From positions 2,777-16,939 of the forward strand of contig DHOD01000021.1 in the NCBI GenBank assembly GCA_002407725.1: 14,163 bases of DNA. Direction: 5' to 3'. This DNA is from Christensenella sp. UBA5399. GTDB lineage: Bacteria; Bacillota; Clostridia; Christensenellales; Christensenellaceae. This document shows positions 1-7,317 of the stretch, piece after piece. The first letter of the stretch is position 1. Every line of letters begins with the position of its first letter. The translations under genes and the position numbers were made by a program. The notes below the pieces were generated by a model. It was not told the origin of the DNA. It searched no databases and worked only from the letters and a program-made list of their open reading frames with translations.

Positions 1-51
1 GTGCTGCTTGCCGCGTTTACGCTGCTTACGACAGTACTGGAATACTATTGA
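1..51 (+). CDS. C-terminal end of an unidentified, probably membrane protein (partial)
   Basis: Frame 1 is open from the left edge and ends at TGA 49-51, giving 16 residues, VLLAAFTLLTTVLEYY. The stretch is hydrophobic and could be the end of a last membrane helix, as in many polysaccharide export or polymerase proteins. That idea rests mainly on the neighbouring sugar-modification genes. The spacing of 72 bases to the next start on the same strand fits an operon. Too little is present to name the family, and a chance open frame cannot be excluded. Confidence 0.4.
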   Translation: MLLAAFTLLTTVLEYY

Positions 52-52
52 T

Positions 53-66
53 CAATATTAATATTG
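53..66. repeat. 14-bp perfect palindrome
   Basis: CAATATTAATATTG is a perfect inverted repeat starting two bases after the stop codon at 49-51. Its last base is the first base of the hairpin that follows. It could be a protein binding site or an AT-rich chance palindrome; nothing else in the sequence decides this. Confidence 0.35.
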
Positions 67-93
67 CCGGGGTTGCCCCGGCGTTGAATTTTT
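66..93 (+). terminator. GC-rich hairpin with trailing T tract, possible partial terminator
   Basis: GCCGGGG (66-72) pairs perfectly with CCCCGGC (76-82) across a 3-base TTG loop. Five Ts follow at 89-93, separated from the stem by GTTGAA. The gap before the T tract makes it weaker than a textbook intrinsic terminator. Only 30 bases remain before the next start codon and no promoter is visible there, so this is more likely a leaky terminator or RNA-processing hairpin inside an operon than a hard stop. Confidence 0.45.
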
Positions 94-123
94 ACAGGTG
101 GATTTTGAAGGGAGACGAATCAC

Positions 124-1257
124 ATGAGGTATTGTACAAAATGTGTGTTGCCCGACACGCACGAAACTATTCAATTTGATGCGGAGGGCGTGTGCAACAT
201 CTGCCGCCAGGCCGAGGTCAAGCATGCGAAAATCGACTGGAACGAGCGCAAGGAGATACTGGACGGCATCATTGCACAGTATAAAGACAAAGGGCAGTAC
301 GACTGCATCGTGCCTTTTTCCGGAGGCAAGGACAGTACGTTCCAGCTCTGGTATGTGGTCACGCAGCTGCACTTAAAGCCGCTGGTCGTGCGCTTTAACC
401 ATTGGGGATACCGCCCCCTGGTGGAGGAAAACAACAACCGTACATTCAAAAAACTGGGCGTGGACGTACTGGAATTCACCGCCAACTGGAAGGTCGTGCG
501 CCTGCTGATGCAGGAAGCGCTCAAACGCACCGGCGATTTCTGCTGGTTCTGCCATACGGGCGTCTTTGCGCACACAATGCAGATCGCCATCAAATATAAT
601 ATCCCGCTGGTTATCTGGGGCGAATCATCGTCCGAATACCGCGCGTACCGCTCCGCCGAAGAAGTGGAGGAGCTCAACAACAAGCTGTTTAACGAGATGA
701 TCAACCTTTCCATTACGGCGGACGATATGTACGAATACCTGGGCGGGAAAGTTTCGCGGCGCGACCTGATGCCTTATGCGTTTCCTCCCGACGAGGATCT
801 GAAGCGCATCCACGCCAAGTCGATCTGGCTGGGCAATTATATTTTGTGGAATACCAAAGAAAACGTGGAAACCATCAAGCGCGAGCTGGGCTGGGAGGGC
901 CAACAGGTCGAGGGCATCCCCGCATCGTACGATTATGAAAAAATCGAGTGCAAGTTCCAGGGCGTACGCGATTATTGCAAATACATCAAGCGCGGACATG
1001 GGCGCACAAACCATCTGGCCTGCATCGACATCCGCAACGGCGATATGGACAGGGAAACGGGCATGGCTCTGGCGCAAAAATACGACGGCAAGCGCCCTGC
1101 CTCGCTGGATTATTTTCTGGATGTTGTGGGCATGTCGGAGGATGAATTTGTAGATATGCTGGTGGAGAACGAAGTCGCAAACTGGGGATTTGACCGGGCG
1201 CAGGTAGAAAAAGGCGCGCCTTTGCCCGATATGGAACAGTGGGATAAAACAATATGA
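124..1257 (+). CDS. N-acetyl sugar amidotransferase (WbuX/WbpG/PseA-like)
   Basis: The 377-residue protein matches the family that converts an N-acetyl group on a surface sugar to an acetamidino group, using ammonia from a glutamine amidotransferase partner and ATP. Such sugars occur in O-antigens, capsules and flagellin glycans of the pseudaminic or legionaminic acid type. An N-terminal zinc-ribbon-like set C4-x2-C7...C24-x2-C27 is followed by the PP-loop ATP-pyrophosphatase motif PFSGGKDST (S66-G67-G68-K69-D70). A second CxxC, FCWFC, has its cysteines at 140 and 143. The start at ATG 124 is supported by AAGGGAG at 108-114. Known family members usually work with HisH- and HisF-like subunits; none is in the window, so they may lie upstream. 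The stop overlaps the next gene's start (ATGA). The family call is strong but the exact sugar substrate is unknown. Confidence 0.88.
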   Translation: MRYCTKCVLPDTHETIQFDAEGVCNICRQAEVKHAKIDWNERKEILDGIIAQYKDKGQYDCIVPFSGGKDSTFQLWYVVTQLHLKPLVVRFNHWGYRPLVEENNNRTFKKLGVDVLEFTANWKVVRLLMQEALKRTGDFCWFCHTGVFAHTMQIAIKYNIPLVIWGESSSEYRAYRSAEEVEELNNKLFNEMINLSITADDMYEYLGGKVSRRDLMPYAFPPDEDLKRIHAKSIWLGNYILWNTKENVETIKRELGWEGQQVEGIPASYDYEKIECKFQGVRDYCKYIKRGHGRTNHLACIDIRNGDMDRETGMALAQKYDGKRPASLDYFLDVVGMSEDEFVDMLVENEVANWGFDRAQVEKGAPLPDMEQWDKTI

Positions 1258-1814
1258 TCTACGGCAAAGAGATTGTAGGAGAAAAAACCATATTGCGTGA
1301 CCTGGCCCCTGCCGATTGTACGGACAGGTACTTGAACTGGCTGACAGACCCCGACATCAACCGGTTTTTGGAGAGCCGGTTGACTGAGCAGACCATTCAG
1401 TCGATACGCAATTTTGTCATCGACATTGCGGGATCGAAGAATAATTATATGTTTGCGATCATATATAAAGATACGGAAGAGCACATTGGCAACATCAAGG
1501 TGGGGCCGATCCACCCGCACTACAAAAATGCGTACATCGGCTACCTGATAGGCGAACAGCGCTACTGGGGCAGGGGCATCGCAACCGAGGCAATCTCCCT
1601 GACGGCGGGGTTCTGCTTTGACCACCTGGGCCTGCACAAGGTGAGCGCCGGACTGATAGAGCCCAACATTGCCAGCAGGCGCGCGCTGGAGAAAGCGGGA
1701 TTCAAGCCCGAGGGCCTGTTCCGGCAGGAAGTCGCCGTGGATGGGCAGTATGTCAACACCATGCGTTATGGCCTGCTGCATGAGGATTTTGAGGCCCAAA
1801 AAGCAAAAAAGTAA
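1254..1814 (+). CDS. GNAT N-acetyltransferase (RimJ/RimL-like, sugar-cluster type)
   Basis: This 186-residue protein has the GNAT fold signature. The acetyl-CoA pyrophosphate loop RYWGRG at residues 103-108 fits [QR]xxGx[GA], followed by IATEAI, and the typical C-terminal NIASRRALEKAGF block is present. The N-terminal 'YLNWLTDPDINRFLESR' block resembles acetyltransferases of surface-polysaccharide and flagellin-glycosylation clusters. Its start overlaps the stop of the amidotransferase gene by four bases, which suggests translational coupling and a shared pathway. The likely role is acetyl transfer to an amino-sugar intermediate; that role comes from context. A RimJ/RimL-type protein acetyltransferase is the alternative. 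Nothing appears truncated. Confidence 0.8.
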   Translation: MIYGKEIVGEKTILRDLAPADCTDRYLNWLTDPDINRFLESRLTEQTIQSIRNFVIDIAGSKNNYMFAIIYKDTEEHIGNIKVGPIHPHYKNAYIGYLIGEQRYWGRGIATEAISLTAGFCFDHLGLHKVSAGLIEPNIASRRALEKAGFKPEGLFRQEVAVDGQYVNTMRYGLLHEDFEAQKAKK

Positions 1815-1815
1815 A

Positions 1816-3015
1816 ATGATAGCAAAGCTAAAGTCTTTCTTTAACAAACTGAACCGGGAAGAATGGGGCGCGTTTGCATTGGCAACTTACCAAAAAAGGC
1901 GAAGGCCGTTTTTGGCAGTGGCGTGGCTTATTGCGGCGTTCGAGCTGTTTATGATTATATCCACGCTTGTAAGGCCTTCGTCTTCCCCACTGGATTGTTC
2001 ATCCCCCCGCTTCACATTCCTGATTTTATATATCATCCTGCTTGCCCTGACAATGGCCTGTATCATTGCTTTGTTGACCAGGAAAGCTTATTTTGAGAAA
2101 AGACCGACGGCGTTTTTGAACATCAGCGTCGTCTACGCATTCTGCATCTGCTTCTGGGGCAGCTATGTGGCGGCGCTTTCCCACCGCACCGCCGCGGATG
2201 TCAGTGTTTTTTTGTACGTATGCATCTGCGTGGCGGTTTTGATTTTGATGAAACCGTGGCAGGCGTTTCTGCTGTACGGCTCCAGCTGGGCGTTTTTCAT
2301 GATCATGATGCGGCAGTATCTTGGCCCCGGCCTCGACCCTTTTTCCAGCCAGCTCAACAGCGCGTTTGCCTCCGTACTCTGCATCTGCATTTCCATTGTG
2401 ATGTACCGGTCGCAGGCGGATGATTTCATCAATTCCAAAACCATCATGCAGCAAAACGAGTGGATCAATGAAATGAACACCCGCCTGAGCGAAATGGTGA
2501 CGGTGGACGAACTGACGCAAATGCACAACCGGCGCTTTATGGAGAGGGAATTTCCACATCTGTTGGAACGCGCCCGGCATAAATACCAGGAGGTTGCGCT
2601 GATGATGATGGATATCGACCGCTTCAAGCAATACAACGACCGGTACAAACACCAGGCGGGCGACCATTGCCTGCGCTATGTCGCGCGTATCATCAACGAG
2701 GCTGTTGCCGGGGAAAAATCACACCTTGTACGTTACGGCGGGGAGGAATTTTTGCTGCTGCTGCTTGATATGGAACCGGAGGACGTCCGGGCGCTGGCAG
2801 AGAAAATCCGCAGCGATGTGCAAAGCGCCGACATTCCCCACTTTGACTCGCCCGAGGGCCGTGTGACCATCAGCATAGGCGTGTGCTGCTCACGCAAGGA
2901 CGGGAGCGCGACCATCAGCCAGCTCATCCGCTACGCCGATTCCGTACTGTACGACGCCAAGGCCGCGGGCCGCAACAAGGTGTTTGTTTATAAATATACC
3001 GGCGTTGGGGAATAG
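1816..3015 (+). CDS. Membrane-bound diguanylate cyclase (GGDEF)
   Basis: The 399-residue protein makes c-di-GMP from two GTP. Residues about 30-215 hold several hydrophobic segments, probably six membrane helices, starting at FLAVAWLIAAFELFMII. The GGDEF domain follows from about residue 235. Visible motifs are VDELTQMHNRR, MDIDRFKQYND (D266 is the metal-binding Asp) and the signature GGEEF at 308-312, which is an active variant. The residues five before the signature are GEKS rather than RxxD, so the usual inhibitory I-site is absent. I chose ATG 1816, one base after the GNAT stop TAA. The frame is open further upstream, but that part lies inside the GNAT gene. No good Shine-Dalgarno sequence precedes 1816, which fits re-initiation after the GNAT gene. 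The membrane part may sense an unknown signal. Confidence 0.88.
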   Translation: MIAKLKSFFNKLNREEWGAFALATYQKRRRPFLAVAWLIAAFELFMIISTLVRPSSSPLDCSSPRFTFLILYIILLALTMACIIALLTRKAYFEKRPTAFLNISVVYAFCICFWGSYVAALSHRTAADVSVFLYVCICVAVLILMKPWQAFLLYGSSWAFFMIMMRQYLGPGLDPFSSQLNSAFASVLCICISIVMYRSQADDFINSKTIMQQNEWINEMNTRLSEMVTVDELTQMHNRRFMEREFPHLLERARHKYQEVALMMMDIDRFKQYNDRYKHQAGDHCLRYVARIINEAVAGEKSHLVRYGGEEFLLLLLDMEPEDVRALAEKIRSDVQSADIPHFDSPEGRVTISIGVCCSRKDGSATISQLIRYADSVLYDAKAAGRNKVFVYKYTGVGE

Positions 3016-3019
3016 ACTG

Positions 3020-3047
3020 CCGACACAAAATTTGATCATGGTATAAA
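3020..3047 (+). promoter_or_regulatory. Candidate promoter of the mannitol-phosphate dehydrogenase gene
   Basis: CCGACA at 3020-3025 matches four of six bases of a -35 box. After a 16-base spacer comes TATAAA at 3042-3047, preceded by TG at 3039-3040 as in extended -10 promoters. Transcription would start near 3054, about 30 bases before the start codon. This separates the dehydrogenase gene from the upstream operon. Confidence 0.5.
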
Positions 3048-3085
3048 ACATTTTTTTCGCATTTGGATATCCGGAGGGCATCGTT

Positions 3086-4309
3086 ATGAAAAGCGCGGTG
3101 ATATACGGCGCAGGCAGCATCGGGCGAGGGTTTATCGGACAATTGTTCAGCGAATCCGGTTACCGTGTTGTTTTTATAGATGTCAACAGGCCGCTTATCG
3201 GCCTGCTGAATGCAAGCGGCCAATACCCTTTGCGCTTTGTGGAGGATACGCGCACTACAGAGGTGGTTGTGCAAAACGTATGCGGCGTCTGCGCGAATGA
3301 CAGCGCCGCAGTATATGAAGCCATCTGCACCGCTGGCCTTATGGCAACATCCGTAGGCAAAAACGCGTTGCCCGCAGTAGCAGAAGGCATTGCCGGGGGC
3401 CTGCGGTTCCGCTGGAACAATGGAAACTTCAGTCCGTTCAATATCATCGTGTGCGAGAACATGCTTGGCGCAAACACTTATTTACGCGAGCTTGTTTTGC
3501 AGCACCTACACGGCGCGGAAGCGCAGCATTTCCGTCAATGTGTCGGCATGGTGGAAACCTGCATTGGGCGAAATGTCCCCGTCATGACCGAAGCACTGCA
3601 GGACGGCGACCCGCTGCGTGTCATTGCAGAGCCGTACAACGTGCTACCTGTCGATTCCAAAACATTTGTGGGGCCCATCCCTGATGTAAAATATATGAAA
3701 CCCTGCCATCCATTTGACTATTATATACAGCAAAAGCTGTTTGTATACAATATGGCGCATACACTGGCCGCTTATTTGGGCAACCTGCTGCATATCGGCC
3801 TGTTGGCAGAAGCGATCCGGCAGGAGGATATCCGGCGGATTGCCGTCGGCGCACTGCGGGAGGCCGGGTTGGCGCTTGCGCGGGAGCACCATGCCGATCC
3901 CGACGAAATCCATGCGTTTTGTGACGAATTGCTCCATCGTTTCGAAAACCGCCGCCTGGGCATTGCGGTATGGCGCGTGGTACAGGATAACAAGCGCAAG
4001 CTCTCGCCGGATGACCGGCTGGCCGGATCGCTGGAAATGTGCCTGCGAAACGGCATTGCGCCAACGCATATCGCGGTGGGCATTGCCGCAGGCTACTGTT
4101 ACTGCAGCAAGGATGACCCCGCCTCGCTGGAAATACAAGACGATATCGCGGCGCACGGATTTAGTTCCGCATTGGAAACATACAGCGGCATACGGCAAGG
4201 CCGGTCTATACACAGCTATATTGTATCGGTTTATGAAAAGCTCCGGGGCGGCGCCGCCCTGAAAGAAATTGCAGATCATGCAGATGTGCAAGCACCAAAT
4301 ATCCTGTAA
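3086..4309 (+). CDS. mtlD: Mannitol-1-phosphate 5-dehydrogenase family protein
   Basis: The 407-residue protein belongs to the long-chain mannitol dehydrogenase family and most resembles MtlD, which oxidises mannitol 1-phosphate to fructose 6-phosphate with NAD. The N terminus shows a Rossmann loop, GAGSIGRGFIG (residues 8-18). NIIVCENM matches the NIIACENM block of E. coli MtlD. The catalytic motif KxxxxNxxH is intact as K217, N222 and H225, followed by AYLG. The C-terminal RKLSPDDRL block is also family-typical. Start ATG 3086 has GGAGGG at 3073-3078. At 407 residues it is slightly longer than the roughly 380 of E. coli MtlD. No mannitol PTS gene or mtlR is beside it, so the sugar could be another hexitol or sugar-acid phosphate. 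The family is sure; the exact substrate is less so. Confidence 0.8.
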   Translation: MKSAVIYGAGSIGRGFIGQLFSESGYRVVFIDVNRPLIGLLNASGQYPLRFVEDTRTTEVVVQNVCGVCANDSAAVYEAICTAGLMATSVGKNALPAVAEGIAGGLRFRWNNGNFSPFNIIVCENMLGANTYLRELVLQHLHGAEAQHFRQCVGMVETCIGRNVPVMTEALQDGDPLRVIAEPYNVLPVDSKTFVGPIPDVKYMKPCHPFDYYIQQKLFVYNMAHTLAAYLGNLLHIGLLAEAIRQEDIRRIAVGALREAGLALAREHHADPDEIHAFCDELLHRFENRRLGIAVWRVVQDNKRKLSPDDRLAGSLEMCLRNGIAPTHIAVGIAAGYCYCSKDDPASLEIQDDIAAHGFSSALETYSGIRQGRSIHSYIVSVYEKLRGGAALKEIADHADVQAPNIL

Positions 4310-4434
4310 AATATTTCAAGTGTTTCTGCTTGGAAATCGTATAAACCATTTTATTTCATCCATAAAAGTGTTAGAATTACTATGTAGGTAAATTTTTACA
4401 CGGTATTCTTGTATGCGGGGACAGGGAGAGTTTG

Positions 4435-7317
4435 ATGCCAAAAGACATAACCCGTCATGAAATGTGGATGGAAACGTTTCTGAATATCATCAACGAGATG
4501 GATGTCCAGGTGCTTGTGACCGACCTGGACACCGATGAGATACTGTATGCCAACGATAAAATGAACGCGGATTACGACGTGCAATACGACCCGCGCGGCG
4601 AGCCCTGCTGGAAGGTATACCAGATGGCGCAGGGACGGTGCGATTTCTGCCCCCTGCATCGGTTGGTAAAAAAGCCTGATTCCACAATAAAATCGGAGAT
4701 GTTTAACAAAAAAACAGGCAAATGGTTTTATAACACCGACAGGGTGATCGACTGGATAGACGGACGAAAGGTTCACCTGCAGCATGGAACGGACATCACC
4801 GGGCAGAGAAGACGCCTGGCACAGCAGGAGCTGATGACGTCGATATCGCAGAGTTTTATTGCGCCGGAGGATACGCTCCAGGCCATAAACAGCGCGCTCG
4901 AGCGAATCGGCCGTTTCCTGCAGAACGACCGCGTGATGCTGAAGTGTTGCGCCAATGATATGGAGAGCCTGGATGTGGCTGCGGCCTGGTACAGCGGTGA
5001 ACAATACGCCCAGCAGGATCGCATTAAACTGTATATCGATTACTCCCTCGTCACCACCGCTTTTATAGAAAAAGGCCTGCCATATATCGCGTGTACCGAC
5101 GTTTCCAAAAACAATCATTTTGCCGGGATGGCAAAGAATGGGGTTTGCGGGTTTATTGCCGCGCCCATATTTGTCAGGGACCGGTTTTGGGGGACGCTCA
5201 ACCTGGAGGTTTGCACAAAACCCCGGAAGCCGGATGAAAGCTCGATTTTTTTGACAAGAATGACCGCCGACGTGATCAGCGGGGTGTTCACGCGGGAGGC
5301 AATGCAGAAAAACATGCGCGAAGCGGACGCCCATACCCAGATGATGCTGGATTCGACACCCCTTTCCTGTACGTTTTTTGACGAGAACGGCAACGTCATC
5401 GACTGCAATGAAGAAGCGTTGCGGGTTTATGGCCTTGCCAGCAAAAAAGAATATATAGAGAATTTCTTCTCGCTTTCGCCGGATGTGCAGCCCGATGGAA
5501 TGCCCAGCAGGGAGAAAGCCGTGAAAATGCTGAAAAAAGCTGCGGAAACCGGTTACGAGATTTTTGAATGGGTGCATCAAACCGCCCAGGGGCAGGCGTT
5601 TCCCACCGAAATCACACTGGTGCGCATCCAGTGGCGGGACGGGTTCCGCCTTGCCGGATACGCGCAGGATTTGAGCGAGCTGAAAGCCAACATGGCGAAG
5701 ATAGAAAACACACAGCGGGAACTGGTTCAGGCGCGGGACAAAGCGGAGGAGAACGCGCAATTCAAGAGCAACTTTCTGGCAAACATGAGCCACGAAATCC
5801 GTACGCCCATGAACGCGATTATCGGCATGACAGAACTGGCGGAGAGAAGCAACGACATAGAACAGATCCGCGCATATCTGAAGAAAACAAAGGATGCGTC
5901 GGCCCATCTGCTTGGGGTCATCAACGACATACTGGACATGTCCCAGATTGGCGCGGGTAAGCTGACCCTGCTACCGGAAGACATCGCCCTTGAGGAAGTG
6001 TTGCGACAGGTCTGCGACATCACGAACTTGAAGGCCGAGCAAAAGCGCCAAAAGTTTGTGATTAAAATAGATAAAGACGTGCCCCCGGCCATTGTCGCCG
6101 ACAGGCAGCGGCTGGCGCAGGCGCTCACCAACCTGCTTTCCAACGCCATCAAGTTTACGCCGGACGAGGGCCGCATCGATTTGCTGGTCCACAATGTCCG
6201 GAATACGCCGGACGAATGCACACTGCTGTTCGAGGTGATCGACACAGGGATCGGGATTTCGGCGGAAGACCGACAAAGGCTCTGGAGCTCATTTGAGCAG
6301 GCGGACGGCGGGATATCCAAAAAGTACGGCGGCACCGGCCTGGGACTGGCTATTTTCAAAAGCATTGTGGAACGGATGGGCGGCAATGTGGGGATCGATT
6401 CCACGCCCGGCCAAGGCGCGCGATTTTATTTTACCGCGCCGTTTCAAAAAGGTTCTTCCACATACGGCAGCCATCTGGACACAAACATCGACCTGGACAA
6501 TGTAGCGATTCTGGTCGCCGACGACATGCCCGAGGTGTTGGAATACTTTGGCGACATTGCTTCTACGGCCGGCATACGCTGTCAAACAGCGCAAACCGGG
6601 CGGGATGCCCGTGTGCTGATAGAAGACACCGCCTTCGACATGATTTTTGTGGATGGCAATATGCCGGATACGGACGGGACCAGCCTGGCACGGCGCATCC
6701 GGCAAAAATCTGCAGATAGCGTTGTTGTGGTCATGGCCTCCGCGCACGAGCAGGCGGAATCGGAACTGATCGCAAAAGAGCTGGGCATAGATGGCTTCAT
6801 TCAAAAACCGTTGCTGCCGTCGGCCATCACAGACTGTATCAACACACATCTGGGAACCCCGGTCGAAGGCCCCGACCTGCGCGTGTGGCAGGGTGATTTG
6901 GAAGGCATCTTTGATGGACACACGGTGCTGCTGGCCGAGGATTACGAAATCAACCAGGAGATTATGCAATCGATACTGGAGCCTACGGGGGTACAGATTG
7001 AAGGCGCGCAAAACGGTGCCGAAGCGCTGGAAAAGTTTAAAAACGCGCCCGATGAATACGAGTTGATCTTTATGGACATCCACATGCCGCAGATGGACGG
7101 GTATACCGCGACGAGGGCAATCCGCGCGCTGGATATTCCGCAGGCGCAGCGTGTCCCCATCATTGCCATGACGGCAAACGTATTCAAAGAGGACGTGGAA
7201 AGGTGTCTTGCCTGCGGGATGAACGGCCATTTGGGCAAACCGCTGGACTCGGCCGCAATCATACAGCAGCTGCGAAAATACTTATTGGAAGAACCGGGAG
7301 AAAAGGAAATTGAGTAA
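4435..7317 (+). CDS. Hybrid sensor histidine kinase with two receiver domains
   Basis: The 960-residue kinase shows no membrane segment, so it is probably cytoplasmic. Domains in order: PAS (about 10-120) with cysteines C58, C69 and C72 (C-x10-CDFCP), GAF (about 133-290), PAS (about 304-415), a short coiled linker, HisKA (about 442-510) with H-box SHEIRTPMN and phosphorylated H453, and HATPase (about 550-670) with N570, DTGIGIS and GGTGLGLAI. REC1 follows (about 690-805, acceptor D740 in FVDGNMP), then REC2 (about 829-950, acceptor D881 in FMDIHMPQMDG). All catalytic boxes look intact. I chose ATG 4435 over the TTG three bases before it because AGGGAG at 4423-4428 sits six bases from it. The gene overlaps the REC-HD-GYP gene by 8 bp and has an HPt gene nearby, so it probably heads a phosphorelay controlling c-di-GMP breakdown. 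The input signal is unknown. Confidence 0.92.
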   Translation: MPKDITRHEMWMETFLNIINEMDVQVLVTDLDTDEILYANDKMNADYDVQYDPRGEPCWKVYQMAQGRCDFCPLHRLVKKPDSTIKSEMFNKKTGKWFYNTDRVIDWIDGRKVHLQHGTDITGQRRRLAQQELMTSISQSFIAPEDTLQAINSALERIGRFLQNDRVMLKCCANDMESLDVAAAWYSGEQYAQQDRIKLYIDYSLVTTAFIEKGLPYIACTDVSKNNHFAGMAKNGVCGFIAAPIFVRDRFWGTLNLEVCTKPRKPDESSIFLTRMTADVISGVFTREAMQKNMREADAHTQMMLDSTPLSCTFFDENGNVIDCNEEALRVYGLASKKEYIENFFSLSPDVQPDGMPSREKAVKMLKKAAETGYEIFEWVHQTAQGQAFPTEITLVRIQWRDGFRLAGYAQDLSELKANMAKIENTQRELVQARDKAEENAQFKSNFLANMSHEIRTPMNAIIGMTELAERSNDIEQIRAYLKKTKDASAHLLGVINDILDMSQIGAGKLTLLPEDIALEEVLRQVCDITNLKAEQKRQKFVIKIDKDVPPAIVADRQRLAQALTNLLSNAIKFTPDEGRIDLLVHNVRNTPDECTLLFEVIDTGIGISAEDRQRLWSSFEQADGGISKKYGGTGLGLAIFKSIVERMGGNVGIDSTPGQGARFYFTAPFQKGSSTYGSHLDTNIDLDNVAILVADDMPEVLEYFGDIASTAGIRCQTAQTGRDARVLIEDTAFDMIFVDGNMPDTDGTSLARRIRQKSADSVVVVMASAHEQAESELIAKELGIDGFIQKPLLPSAITDCINTHLGTPVEGPDLRVWQGDLEGIFDGHTVLLAEDYEINQEIMQSILEPTGVQIEGAQNGAEALEKFKNAPDEYELIFMDIHMPQMDGYTATRAIRALDIPQAQRVPIIAMTANVFKEDVERCLACGMNGHLGKPLDSAAIIQQLRKYLLEEPGEKEIE

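Noticed and set aside
1669..1815. Upstream start for the diguanylate cyclase
   Set aside because: An in-frame ATG at 1669 lies inside the GNAT gene and would add a basic stretch with no family match. ATG 1816 fits coupling to the GNAT stop codon.
4310..4434. c-di-GMP riboswitch or clear promoter before the hybrid kinase
   Set aside because: The 125-base gap is AT-rich and too plain for a GEMM-type fold. Only weak promoter-like pieces, such as TACTAT at 4378-4383, were seen, with no good -35 partner.
4396..5907. Long open frame on the minus strand inside the kinase gene
   Set aside because: It lies entirely opposite a well-supported hybrid kinase gene apart from its end, and its translation shows no recognisable domain. 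GC-rich codons commonly leave such antisense frames open.
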